Position numbers and translations under genes: made by a program. From positions 13,709 through 77,708 of the forward strand of contig JBOFFC010000003.1 in assembly GCA_051648405.1 (NCBI GenBank): a stretch of 64,000 nt of DNA. The letters run 5' to 3'. This DNA is from JBOFFC01 sp051648405 (GTDB taxonomy: Bacteria; Planctomycetota; Planctomycetia; Pirellulales; Lacipirellulaceae). Positions 42,653 to 51,054 of this stretch are shown here, piece after piece. The notes beneath the pieces are model-generated. The model made no database searches and was not told where the DNA came from. It was given only the letters and a program-made list of their open reading frames with translations. The stretch's first letter is position 1, and every line of letters starts with the position of its first letter.

Positions 42653-43903
42653 TCAAGCGAGCAGCTCTGCGATTGGCTTGCCGCCTCCGGCGAGCTTCAT
42701 GGGTCGGCCGTTCCCCGCCTTGTAGGTGACGTCGAGCGAGATCCCCAAGCCTGCGCAGACGGTCGCCATCAGGTCCTCGGCGGCGTGCGGCGCCGACTCG
42801 ACTTCCGAGCCGTCGGCGCTCGTCTGGCCGATCGCCAGGCCCCCCTTGAGGCCCCCCCCGCCGACCACGGCACTCCAAGCGCGGGCGTAGTGGTCGCGCC
42901 CCGCGTCGCCGTTGATCCGCGGCGTGCGCCCGAACTCCCCCATCCAGCAGATGACCGTGCTCTCGAGCAGGCCGCGGTCGTCGAGGTCGGCCACCAAGGC
43001 GCCCATCGCGCGGTCCATCTCGGGGGCCTTGGTCTCGAGCGTCGTGAAGCAGTTCTCGTGCAGGTCCCAGCCGCCGAAATCGACTTCGACGAACGGCACA
43101 CCCGCCTCGACCAGCCGCCGCGCGAGCAGGCAACTGCGCCCGAAGCCCGTGGCGCCGTAGCGCTCGCGGGCCTTCTCGGGTTCGCTGTAGACGTCGAAGG
43201 CCTTCATCTGGTCGCTGCGCATCAGCGAGAGGGTCTTCTCGAGCACCTTGGCGTGCTCGCCGGCCGCCGGGCCGCGGCGCTGCGACGCGAAGCGGCGTTC
43301 GATCTCCCCGAGCAGCGCCAGGCGTTGCTGCTGCCGCTCCTTCTCGACCAGGGCGTCGACGTCGTTCACGCGGCCGTCGTCGCCCACTTGGAACGGGGCG
43401 TAGGCCATGCCGAGGAAGCCGGGCCCTTCGCTCGGCCCGCCGATCGAGACGAACGGCGGGATCTCGAGGCCCGTGGTGAACGACTCGAGCTCCTTCGACA
43501 CGGTCGAGCCGAGGCTGGGGTGCGAGACGCTCGGGTTGGGGACGAACCCCGTGTGCAGGTAGTAGCGTCCGCGGGTATGGTCGGCCTCGCGGGTGCTCAT
43601 CGAGCGGACGACCGACAGGTGCTTCATCTGCTGCGCGACGCTCGGCAGCAGCTCGCTGATCTGCGCCTCGCCCATCGTGGCGATCGGCTTGGTCGGCCCG
43701 CCGGTGGGGGCGCCCGGCTTGAGGTCCCACAGGTCGATCGTCGGTGGGCCGCCGCTCATCCAAAGCAGGATGCACGACTTGTGGCTCCGCTGCAGCGTTT
43801 CCGCCGCGGCGTGCACCGTGCGACCAAACGCCAGCGCCGTCGCCCCGAAGGCCGCGGCGCCCGCCAGGTGGTCGAGGAAATGCCGACGCGTCATCCTACG
43901 CAT
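42653..43903 (-). CDS. DUF1501 (sulfatase-like) secreted protein
   Basis: A protein of 416 residues. The N-terminus has a twin-arginine-like signal (RRHFLDHLAGAAAFGATALA). DUF1501 signatures include LLWMSGGPPTIDLWDLKPGA, RSMSTREADHTRGRYYLHTG, EVDFGGWDLHENCFTTLE and WMGEFGRTPRINGDAGRDHY. It is paired with the DUF1549/DUF1553 gene upstream on the same strand. Such pairs are highly expanded in planctomycetes and are thought to act on the cell surface or in carbohydrate use, without proven reactions. Confidence 0.92.
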   Translation of the reverse strand: MRRMTRRHFLDHLAGAAAFGATALAFGRTVHAAAETLQRSHKSCILLWMSGGPPTIDLWDLKPGAPTGGPTKPIATMGEAQISELLPSVAQQMKHLSVVRSMSTREADHTRGRYYLHTGFVPNPSVSHPSLGSTVSKELESFTTGLEIPPFVSIGGPSEGPGFLGMAYAPFQVGDDGRVNDVDALVEKERQQQRLALLGEIERRFASQRRGPAAGEHAKVLEKTLSLMRSDQMKAFDVYSEPEKARERYGATGFGRSCLLARRLVEAGVPFVEVDFGGWDLHENCFTTLETKAPEMDRAMGALVADLDDRGLLESTVICWMGEFGRTPRINGDAGRDHYARAWSAVVGGGGLKGGLAIGQTSADGSEVESAPHAAEDLMATVCAGLGISLDVTYKAGNGRPMKLAGGGKPIAELLA

Positions 43904-43912
43904 GGTCGTAAG

Positions 43913-44019
43913 CCTGACAGGATTAACGGGATTGAAGAAAGAGATTTACGAAAACATCTGGGAGCGGACCTCTAACATCTTGTTCATCCCTTTTGCTGAT
44001 CCTGCAATCCTGTCAAGCT
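43913..44019. repeat. Inverted intergenic repeat, CCTGACAGGATTAACGGGAT type
   Basis: CCTGACAGGATTAACGGGAT at 43913-43932 is mirrored by GATCCTGCAATCCTGTCAAG near 43998-44017. The pair fills the gap between the DUF1553 and DUF1501 genes and can form a long imperfect stem. Confidence 0.75.
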
Positions 44020-44026
44020 ACCGTCG

Positions 44027-45886
44027 TCAGTGCTGGAGGATGAACTCGTTGCTGTTGAGCAGCGCCCACCAGATGTCGCGCATCGCTTCGCCGGCGTTTC
44101 CTTTGCGCGCGGCGAGCAGGTCGTTGCACAGGCTCAGCTCCGGCGGCGTCGGCCGGCGGGCGAGCGCCGCCATGTAGAGCCGCGTCACGCGCTGGGCGTT
44201 GTCGAGCTCCGGGTTGGCTGCGGTCTCGGCAAGGAATCCCCCTTGGGGCTTCGCGTCGGGTTTGCCGTAGGAAGCGCTGCGCTTCGCGGGGCCGCGCTTC
44301 ATGCCCGCGTCGAGCTCCGTAGCCCGCCGCACGAGGTCGCTGTTCATCAGCGCCAGCGCCTGCGGGATCGAGCCGTTGAAGCTGGTCGCCTCGCCGTTCT
44401 CGTCGTTGCCGAACGCCGTTGCGAACTGCCGCAGCCAGCGGCGCCGGGCGTCGTCGCGCTCGTCCTCGCCCAGGGCCCGATCGGCGCGCGTCGCGGTGAG
44501 CAGCGACTCGTAGATCTGCTCGGCCGAGAGCTGTCGCAGGTAGAACCTGCTGAACACCGGCGCCGAGCCTTGCGACGGGTCGTCGGCCTCGTTCGAGCGA
44601 CCGGCGCGGCTGTCGAGGCCGTAGGCTTCGGTCCGCGCGATCCAGCCGACCAGGCGGTTCGTGTCGTAGCCACTCGCCCGGTACGCATCGGCCAGCTCGT
44701 CGAGCAGCTCGGGGAGGACCGGCGGGTTGTGCGGCCCCATGTCGTCCGCGGGGCGCGTGAACCCGTAACCGAGCAGGCGCCCCCACTCGCGGTTCACGGC
44801 GGCGCGGGCGAAGTCGGGGGAGTCGGCGACCAGCGCCGCGAGCTCTTGCCGGCGGTTGACGTCCTCGACGCGGCCGCTGTCGCCGAACCCAGCCCCGCGG
44901 TCCGCGTGCCTCTCTTCGAGCGACGACCCGTCGAGGAACACCGGGTAGGCGACTTGCAGCTTGCCGTTGCGGACCTCGTAGTAGGTCTCGGCCCGGTCGA
45001 ACGTGCCGGCGCGGATCGGCGGCCGCGGGCCTTCGCCGGCGAAGTCGTAGTCCACGAGCCGCGCGTAGGCCCGGTTGCCGTCTTCCTCGCGGAGCCGCTC
45101 GACACGCGCTTGGCGGAAGAAGGCGTTGAGCTCCCAGAACTGGTTCTGCTTCTGCTCGTTGAACGGGTGGTCGTGGCACTGCGTGCACTGCACGGCGACC
45201 CCCAGGAACAGCTGCGCGGTCTTGGCCGTCGCCTGGACGCCGTTCTCGTCCATCTTGTCGGCGAGGAAGTTCGCGGCGCCGTTGTGGTCGGGGTCGTCGG
45301 GGCGGACGCTGCCGCGGGCAGTCACCAGTTCACGCATCAGCCGGTCGTAGGGGGCGTTCTCGAGCATCCGCTCGCGCAGGTAGCGCACCAGCGACGGGCG
45401 GTGGACAAGCGAGTCGCCGTTCGTTCCGCCGGTGCGCCCGACCAGCAGGTTCGCCCATTCGGTGGCGAGCCAGCGGGCCCGCTCGGTCCGGTGCTCGTCG
45501 CCGAGCAACGTCGCGACGAGCGTGGCGCGACGCTCGCTGACCTTCACGTCGCCGAAGCGGTCGAGCTCTTCGACCGTCGGGACACGGCCTAGCAGGTCGA
45601 TGTAGACGCGCCGCGCCCACGCGTCGTCCGGCGCCTTTGCCGACGGAGTGATCCGCGCGGCGCGCCAGCTCGCGCGGAGGCGCCTGTCGATGCTTGCGAC
45701 GACGGCGTCGTCATCGAGCGCGCTCGCGGGAGCCGAGTCGCCGGCGCTCGGTCGATTGCCAACGGACGACGCAGAAGTCCCTTCGTTCCGCGCCGCTGAG
45801 GCGGCAGCAGCGATGAACGTTGCGACCGCGACCGCGATCAAAGATCGACGGGTCGAACGGACGGCTAACGTGGGGTGTCGCGACAC
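44027..45886 (-). CDS. DUF1549/DUF1553 secreted protein
   Basis: About 619 residues from a GTG at 45886, chosen because a hydrophobic signal (SLIAVAVATFIAAAASA) follows; an ATG at 45997 adds 37 unlikely residues. DUF1549 is seen at about 80-260 (WARRVYIDLLGRVPTVEELD, then FLGVAVQCTQCHDHPFNEQK). CxxCH-like CTQCHDHPF is the usual cytochrome-like motif of this family. DUF1553 follows (FARAAVNREWGRLLGYGF, then LLDELADAYRASGYD and SAEQIYESLLTATR). It ends with the typical LLNSNEFILQH. Confidence 0.92.
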   Translation of the reverse strand: MSRHPTLAVRSTRRSLIAVAVATFIAAAASAARNEGTSASSVGNRPSAGDSAPASALDDDAVVASIDRRLRASWRAARITPSAKAPDDAWARRVYIDLLGRVPTVEELDRFGDVKVSERRATLVATLLGDEHRTERARWLATEWANLLVGRTGGTNGDSLVHRPSLVRYLRERMLENAPYDRLMRELVTARGSVRPDDPDHNGAANFLADKMDENGVQATAKTAQLFLGVAVQCTQCHDHPFNEQKQNQFWELNAFFRQARVERLREEDGNRAYARLVDYDFAGEGPRPPIRAGTFDRAETYYEVRNGKLQVAYPVFLDGSSLEERHADRGAGFGDSGRVEDVNRRQELAALVADSPDFARAAVNREWGRLLGYGFTRPADDMGPHNPPVLPELLDELADAYRASGYDTNRLVGWIARTEAYGLDSRAGRSNEADDPSQGSAPVFSRFYLRQLSAEQIYESLLTATRADRALGEDERDDARRRWLRQFATAFGNDENGEATSFNGSIPQALALMNSDLVRRATELDAGMKRGPAKRSASYGKPDAKPQGGFLAETAANPELDNAQRVTRLYMAALARRPTPPELSLCNDLLAARKGNAGEAMRDIWWALLNSNEFILQH

Positions 45887-46127
45887 GGGGTCGTTCGCGG
45901 GCGTGATAAGGGGGCGTGGCACGGTGGAGGCGCGACACGGACTGGCACTGTTGCGGTGATCTGCACTGTAGCAGCCGCAGCCACGAGCGCCGCGCACCGC
46001 TCGATAGGATTCGCCCGTGACCAGGTCGGCGATTGCGGGGGGCTGGGGATGGCTGGTCGAGCGAGTCGCGTCCGATGTGTAGCGAATCGCAGCAGTGTTG
46101 CAAAACGATGCACCTTAGAACGCAACA

Positions 46128-46167
46128 GGCGAGCCGGGGCCCCCTGTTCCAAAGGCCCCGGCTCGCC
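46128..46167. repeat. Perfect 14-bp inverted repeat, GGCGAGCCGGGGCC
   Basis: GGCGAGCCGGGGCC at 46128-46141 pairs with GGCCCCGGCTCGCC at 46154-46167, with a 12-nt loop. No T-run follows, so a simple terminator is not obvious. It resembles the GAGCCGGGG repeat family at 42.5 kb. Confidence 0.75.
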
Positions 46168-46629
46168 CTAGCGGTTAGGAATCGTCGCTCCCCTCTCGGC
46201 GGCGTACGGCGTGCCGTCGGGAGAGCGTAACCCCTTCTCTGGTTAGTGATTCCGATCAGCCGTTGCGACTGCCTCTTCGTCTGCCGACCCCAGTGCCTCT
46301 TCCGGTTCCGGCCCCTAGCGCTTGCGCGCTCGACGGCGGGTGGTCTGCCGACGAGTCACAGAGGTGCAATCGCCGCGCCAACGGACGGAGAATCGGCGAG
46401 CGGCCGCAATCGCCCTCACACATGCGTCGCGACTACGCGACATGAAGAGGTCAGTACGACATCAATCGGCGTGGGTCGCTTGCCGCGACGATTGGTCGCA
46501 ATAATCGCTAAAGCATTACGCCACCGAGTGTTCAGGCGATTGCGGCGACTCTTGGCATCGCGGGTGCTAGTTACTCCTTCGGAAACAACAAACTCGCGAC
46601 CGGTGGTCGGTCGCGGAACAAGTCGAATC

Positions 46630-46657
46630 GACGCCCCCCCTCTTCTCGGGGGGCGTC
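46630..46657 (+). promoter_or_regulatory. GC stem-loop directly upstream of the Gly/Tyr-rich gene's RBS
   Basis: GACGCCCCCC at 46630-46639 pairs perfectly with GGGGGGCGTC at 46648-46657, followed by CTT and the ribosome-binding site AAGGAGG (46661-46667), 8 nt before the ATG at 46676. It could be an attenuator, an mRNA-stabilising 5' stem, or a terminator of an upstream transcript. Confidence 0.55.
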
Positions 46658-46675
46658 CTTAAGGAGGATCGAGCG

Positions 46676-47053
46676 ATGCGAAGTGAATCGATGGTGAAGT
46701 GGGGTTTGATGGCCATTGCGGCGCTGGCCGCGATCTCGGTCGGCTCGACCTCGGCCTTCGCCGGCCACGGCTGTGGATACGGTGGCGGGTATGGGGGTGG
46801 TTACGGTGGTGGGTACGGCGGGTGGCACGGCGGCGGCCACGGCGTCGCCTATCCCCCGGCGCTGGTCTACCAGGGGACGACCTACCGCGGGGAGTACCGC
46901 GGCTATGGTCGCGGCTACAGCCACCCCCCGGTGTTCGTCCCCGCGCCGCGACCCTACGGCGTCGGCTACGGTTCGGGCTACCACGGCGGCTCGGGCTATC
47001 ACGGTGGCTGGGGGAACCCGCGCGGTGGCGTGAACGTGTCGTTCGGTTGGTGA
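46676..47053 (+). CDS. Small secreted Gly/Tyr/His-rich protein
   Basis: A protein of 125 residues with a clear signal peptide (MVKWGLMAIAALAAISVGST, cut after FA). The mature part is built of GYGGGYGGG- and GYHGGSGYHGG-type units with a central PPALVYQGTTYRGEYRGYG segment. Preceded by a strong AAGGAGG site and followed by a good terminator, suggesting a monocistronic, well-expressed gene. Composition fits a surface or structural protein; function unknown. Confidence 0.75.
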   Translation: MRSESMVKWGLMAIAALAAISVGSTSAFAGHGCGYGGGYGGGYGGGYGGWHGGGHGVAYPPALVYQGTTYRGEYRGYGRGYSHPPVFVPAPRPYGVGYGSGYHGGSGYHGGWGNPRGGVNVSFGW

Positions 47054-47083
47054 CCCACACCGGCTGAGCGATGGAAACGAAAA

Positions 47084-47113
47084 AGCGGCGGCCCGATCGC
47101 TCGGGCCGCCGCT
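47084..47113. terminator. Bidirectional rho-independent terminator
   Basis: The arms AGCGGCGGCCCGA and TCGGGCCGCCGCT (13 bp, 4-nt loop TCGC) are perfect. A-run GAAAAA upstream and GTCATTT downstream make it usable from both sides, between the Gly/Tyr-rich gene (plus) and sdhB (minus), which converge here. Confidence 0.85.
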
Positions 47114-47152
47114 GTCATTTCGTAGAGGCTTGTTTCTCGGCGCAGCCGCGGG

Positions 47153-48004
47153 TCAGCGGTCGAAGAACTTCTTGATCGCGTAGACCGTTGTCTGCCGTCC
47201 GGCGCGGGCGATCGAGGTGGTCAGCGGGATCGACTTCGGGCAGACGGCGACGCAGTTTTGAGCGTTGCCGCAGACCTGGATCCCCCCCGGCCCCATGAGG
47301 GTCTCGAGGCGCTCGTCGGCGATCATCTTGCCGGTCCCGTGGTCGTTAAACAGGATCGCCTGACTGATCGCCTGCGGGCCGAGGAACGCCGTGTCGTACG
47401 CGTCTTGCTCGCGCGCAGCGAAGTCGGCGTCGGACTCGCCGGGCCGACGCTCAAGATCGACCTTCGTGTACTGCGGGCAGGCCTCCATGCAGCAGCCGCA
47501 GGTCATGCACTCCGACAGCGGGTAGCGGACCTCTTGGCCGTCTTGCGACTCGCGCGGGCCCGCCCCCCGGTCGAGGTAGTCGTCAACCGGCACCCAAGCC
47601 TTCACGCGCTCGAGGCCTTGGAACATGCGCTGGCGATCGACGACCAAGTCGCGGATGACCGGGAACTTGCTCATCGGTCGGAGCTCGATCTCCCCCGGCT
47701 TCTCTTCGAGGAGCTTATCGACCAGCGCCGAGCACGACTGCCGGACCCGTCCATTGACGACCATCGTGCACGAGCCGCAGACCTCCTCTAGGCAGTTGCA
47801 GTCCCACGCCACGGGGGTGGTCCCCTGCCCCGAGGCCGTGCGCGACGTCTGCGCGATCTTCATCAGCACGCTGATGACGTTCAGGTTCGGCTCGTAGGGG
47901 ATGCGGAACCGCTCCCACCGCGCCGTCTCGCCGGGGCTCGCTTGCCGCAGGACCCGGACGTCGAAGGTGGCCGGCTTGGTGAGCTCGGGATTCGGGGCGA
48001 TCAT
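47153..48004 (-). CDS. sdhB: Succinate dehydrogenase iron-sulfur subunit SdhB
   Basis: A protein of 283 residues. [2Fe-2S] ligands in DCNCLEEVCGSCTMVVNG (about residue 70); [4Fe-4S]/[3Fe-4S] ligands in CMTCGCCMEACPQ (~168) and CGNAQNCVAVCPKSIPL (~245). It carries electrons from SdhA to the membrane quinone site of SdhC in complex II. The gene is separated from sdhC-sdhA (51.1-54 kb) by about 3 kb of unrelated genes. Confidence 0.94.
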   Translation of the reverse strand: MIAPNPELTKPATFDVRVLRQASPGETARWERFRIPYEPNLNVISVLMKIAQTSRTASGQGTTPVAWDCNCLEEVCGSCTMVVNGRVRQSCSALVDKLLEEKPGEIELRPMSKFPVIRDLVVDRQRMFQGLERVKAWVPVDDYLDRGAGPRESQDGQEVRYPLSECMTCGCCMEACPQYTKVDLERRPGESDADFAAREQDAYDTAFLGPQAISQAILFNDHGTGKMIADERLETLMGPGGIQVCGNAQNCVAVCPKSIPLTTSIARAGRQTTVYAIKKFFDR

Positions 48005-48331
48005 CGTCGAGTGCCGCTAGCGGAGGTTGGTTCGAAAACAGCCCAGCAGCAAGAGTTTACGGCGATCGAGCGTGGTTCGCCAAGCGGCGGAACGGCAGGG
48101 CTCGGCGCTCCTTTGTTTGACCCGTTGGACGGGCCGCCTGTTAACGAGCGCCGCGGCGGGGGGCGTCGCCCCGGGGGTCGCGGGCCGCGTGAGCCGGCCG
48201 GCGATCGGCCTGACTCCCCGCGGTTTTCCCTTGCGGCCCTCACGCAAGCTTAACGCGATCCACACAGGGGGGGCCTAGGCTGGGCGCTTATTCGCGGCCC
48301 CGACTCTCGCAGAATCGCCCCTAGGTTCGCC
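48005..48331. promoter_or_regulatory. Divergent intergenic region, sdhB / PEP-CTERM protein
   Basis: A 327-bp gap between divergent starts with no coding-like frame. It should hold the sdhB promoter and that of the secreted protein. No specific operator is visible to me. Confidence 0.4.
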
Positions 48332-49747
48332 ATGCCCCGCCAAGTCGCTTCGCTTGTTTGCGTGACCGCACTACTCGCTCTGGGGGGCGTCGCCGACGCC
48401 CAGACCTCGTCGATCGGACTCAAGTTTGTCGGCGGCAAGCACACGACCGGGCCCGACGGGGCCCCGCTCCTTGCCACCGAACAGGCCGGCCTGGTGCGCC
48501 AGGGCTTCTGGAACAACGTCGCGCCGTGGTCGGCGACGATGAACAACGACAACCCGCTGACCGGAACCCCCCCGGGGGTTCGGGCGAACGGTTCGGCCTC
48601 GAGCCTCGTGAACTCGCTCGGCGTAACGACCCCTTTGGCGGCGTCGTGGACCTCGTACAACTCGTACGCGTCGCTGAACCCGTCGGTGAACACCCCCGAC
48701 GAGAAGTTGATGGACGGCTACATCGACGTCGCGAGCGATCAGCCACGCACGTTCGTGAACCTGTCGGGGATCCCCTACCCGACCTACGACCTCTACCTGT
48801 ACGTCGGCTCCGACGGCAACGACCGCACGGCGTTCACCGATGTCAACAACCAGGTCTCGACGTTCACTTGGTTCAAGACAAACACCGGCGGGGGCAGTTT
48901 TAGTGCCCCCAGCGACTACCGCATCGCGACGGCGACCAACGAGGGGGCGGCAGTCCCCGGCAACGTGGTGATCTACACGGGGCTTCAGTCGCCCAACGTC
49001 CAGGTGGGGGTCAACCAGGGGAGCTTCAACGCCGGGTTCCACGCGATCCAGATCGTCCCCTCGGTGATCCCCGCGGTCCTGCGGATCGACCTGACCACCG
49101 GCCGCGCTTACGTCACGGGGGGGGACGCCAACCCGACGCTCGTCAACTCGTACGAGGTCCGCTCGTCCTCGGGCTCGTTGCTCCCGAACGGCCTGTCCGG
49201 GTTCGCTGCGCGGGGGCTCGACACGGTCGATGGCGCCAGCGACCCCGACACGACGCCGGGGAACTCCCCGGGGGAGCGCTGGGAGGTGCTGGGCTCGACC
49301 GCGACGTCGATCGTCGAGGCGTTCCTGCTTGGGGACTCGTCGCTTGTGCCGTCCAGCTTGGTCCCGCTCGGCCAGGTCTACGACCGGACCCGTGGCCAGG
49401 ACCCGACGCTCACGTTCTCATTCGGGTCGGCCGGTCGTGCGCGCCCGGGGGTGATCCAGTACTTCTCGTCGGCCGTCGTCCCGGGGGACTACAACCGCGA
49501 CGGTTTGGTGAACGCCGCGGACTACACGGTGTGGCGTGACAACCTGGGGGCGACGAACAAGCCCGAGGTCGATGGCGACGCCGACGGGGTGATCGACGCC
49601 GACGACTACACGATCTGGGCGTCGAACTACGGGGCGGCCGGCGGCGCGGCCTCGGCCGGCGGCGCCGCGGTCCCCGAGCCGTCGTCGATCGCGTTTGTTG
49701 CGGCCGCGGCGGGCTGCGTGTTTTGCCGGAGAGGCCGGATCGGGTAG
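48332..49747 (+). CDS. Secreted protein with dockerin-like repeats and PEP-CTERM anchor
   Basis: A protein of 471 residues. Signal peptide at 1-23 (ASLVCVTALLALGGVADAQ). The main part is a beta-rich exported domain (YDLYLYVGSDGNDRTAF near 155). Residues ~385-430 carry two dockerin-like calcium loops (GDYNRDGLVNAADYTVWRD and DGDADGVIDADDYTIWASN). The C-terminus VPEPSSIAFVAAAAG plus CRRGRIG is a PEP-CTERM exosortase signal. It divides the sdh genes. Confidence 0.88.
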   Translation: MPRQVASLVCVTALLALGGVADAQTSSIGLKFVGGKHTTGPDGAPLLATEQAGLVRQGFWNNVAPWSATMNNDNPLTGTPPGVRANGSASSLVNSLGVTTPLAASWTSYNSYASLNPSVNTPDEKLMDGYIDVASDQPRTFVNLSGIPYPTYDLYLYVGSDGNDRTAFTDVNNQVSTFTWFKTNTGGGSFSAPSDYRIATATNEGAAVPGNVVIYTGLQSPNVQVGVNQGSFNAGFHAIQIVPSVIPAVLRIDLTTGRAYVTGGDANPTLVNSYEVRSSSGSLLPNGLSGFAARGLDTVDGASDPDTTPGNSPGERWEVLGSTATSIVEAFLLGDSSLVPSSLVPLGQVYDRTRGQDPTLTFSFGSAGRARPGVIQYFSSAVVPGDYNRDGLVNAADYTVWRDNLGATNKPEVDGDADGVIDADDYTIWASNYGAAGGAASAGGAAVPEPSSIAFVAAAAGCVFCRRGRIG

Positions 49748-49811
49748 GCTTCTGGACCTAGGCGCCCCGCTTCCCCGTGGCCCCAGAGGCCCAAGGCCCA
49801 GAAGGCTCAGC

Positions 49812-50207
49812 ATGGCCAAGAAGACCGCCAAGAAGTCGCCGTCGCCCGTCCCGAGCGCTACCCCCGTCGCAGTCAGTCCCGTCGCGAAGAAGGTCGTGCC
49901 GAAGAAGGCCGAACCGAAGAAGGCCGTCGCGAAATCGGGCGGCGCGTCGAACGCCCGATCGACCGACACGAAGCCCTCCGTGAGCTCGGCCGAATCGGCC
50001 CCGCTCGACGCGACGTCGATCGGCAACGCCGCCGGCGAGGCGTGGAAGCTGCTCGCCGAGGAAGGGCCGCAGACGCTCGCGGCGCTCAAGAAGCTCACCC
50101 CCGGCTCGGCCGACCTGACGCTGATGGCGCTGGGCTGGCTCGCGCGCGAGGGGAAGCTCGGCTTCGTCACGAGCGGCAAGACGCAGAAGGTGGCGCTGCG
50201 CGACTGA
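49812..50207 (+). CDS. Lys/Ala-rich protein with DUF2582-type winged helix
   Basis: A protein of 131 residues from ATG 49812. Residues 1-60 are a Lys/Ala/Pro/Ser-rich tail (AKKVVPKKAEPKKAVAK). Residues ~62-130 form a small winged-helix domain (GEAWKLLAEEGPQTLAALKK, then LMALGWLAREGKLGF) like DUF2582. A nucleic-acid-binding role is likely but unproven. Confidence 0.72.
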   Translation: MAKKTAKKSPSPVPSATPVAVSPVAKKVVPKKAEPKKAVAKSGGASNARSTDTKPSVSSAESAPLDATSIGNAAGEAWKLLAEEGPQTLAALKKLTPGSADLTLMALGWLAREGKLGFVTSGKTQKVALRD

Positions 50208-50214
50208 GCACTCG

Positions 50215-50604
50215 TCACCAGCCGGCGAGGGTGAGCCCTTCGACTCCCTCGAAGTGCGCGTCGCGGGACACCAGCAGCAGGCCGTGCTCGACCGCCGTCG
50301 CGGCGATCCAGAGGTCGTTGTCCGGTATCGGGCGACCCGCGGCGCGCAGGGACTGCTTCAACTGGCCGTATCGCTTCGTGATTTAGAGGTTGATCGCCGC
50401 GACCTCGACATCGGTCGCAAACTCCACAACGAGGAAGGTGTTCTCTTCGGTCCGCTCGGACTTGCTCGCTCCAAAGAAGAGCTCGCCGAGCGTGATCACC
50501 GAGGTCACGACGTTCCGGTGCTCGAACCTGCGCAACAACAACGGGTCGTTGCTGAACCAAGCGATCGCGGCACTGGTGTCGAAAAGCGGGTCACCAGGCA
50601 GCAT
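50215..50604 (-). pseudogene. VapC-type PIN toxin with in-frame stop
   Basis: The PIN domain reads FDTSAAIAWFSNDPLLLRRF, VTSVITLGELFFGA, then VAAINL and a TAA at 50383-50385. It continues in the same frame as ITKRYGQLKQSLRAAGRPIP, then DNDLWIAATAVEHGLLLVSR and DAHFEGVEGL to a TGA at 50215. The N-terminal D, E and the C-terminal NDLWIAA and D motifs are all present, so only the nonsense codon breaks it. Upstream and overlapping is the antitoxin gene. Confidence 0.85.
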
Positions 50605-50962
50605 GGTTGACCTGCCCGCAGCCCTCTTCGATGTCCGCCAGCATCTTCGCGGCTTCGGAGTCGCTCATTCGTCCCGCAAGCCGGCGCAGCCGCTCGGCCC
50701 GCGTCGTGCGGGCATCGACCGAGTCAGCGGACTCAACCTGCCCGCAACCCTCTTCAATCGCTCGCATGATCTCCTCGGCGTCTTCGTCGGGAAGAACGCC
50801 GTGGAACGTCAGGAGCTTCTCGGCAGGCGTGCCTGGCGGCCGGGACGTGGCTGCGCGCGTCCCGTTGCGAAGCGACCGCACAAAGTCCGCGACGCTCTGC
50901 TGCTCGGTCGGCGTGAGCGCAGCGAGGTCCGATGGCAACGTGGGGTCGATCGGCGTGTTCAC
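50591..50962 (-). CDS. Antitoxin-like partner of the broken VapC, with duplicated tail
   Basis: About 123 residues from a GTG at 50962. It overlaps the start of the vapC pseudogene by 14 bp, as toxin-antitoxin pairs do. Two similar segments occur: DAEEIMRAIEEGCGQVESAD near residue 73 and EAAKMLADIEEGCGQVNHAA at the end. In such systems this tail usually contacts the toxin; here the second copy is the true C-terminus. The N-terminal region has no strong known fold. Confidence 0.65.
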   Translation of the reverse strand: MNTPIDPTLPSDLAALTPTEQQSVADFVRSLRNGTRAATSRPPGTPAEKLLTFHGVLPDEDAEEIMRAIEEGCGQVESADSVDARTTRAERLRRLAGRMSDSEAAKMLADIEEGCGQVNHAAW

Positions 50963-51054
50963 GGCGCCGCGCTCCGGGGTTGGACGGGGGCTCTCCCCCC
51001 CCAGTATACCACCGGGCGCGCAGCACCACGGGGGCCGCGGCGGCCGCCGCGCCG

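Larger units (their letters stand above)
45887..46675. other. Long gene-free stretch with a palindrome and a 5' UTR hairpin
   Basis: About 790 bp between the DUF1553 start and the Gly/Tyr-rich gene. I see no open frame with protein-like character. It contains a perfect 14-bp inverted repeat at 46128-46167 and a 10-bp stem at 46630-46657 directly before the next gene's ribosome-binding site. Confidence 0.5.

Noticed and set aside
46246..46662. Plus-strand open frame upstream of the Gly/Tyr-rich gene
   Set aside because: No ribosome-binding site; Arg/Ser/Pro-rich; no coding-like pattern, and a hairpin lies across its end.
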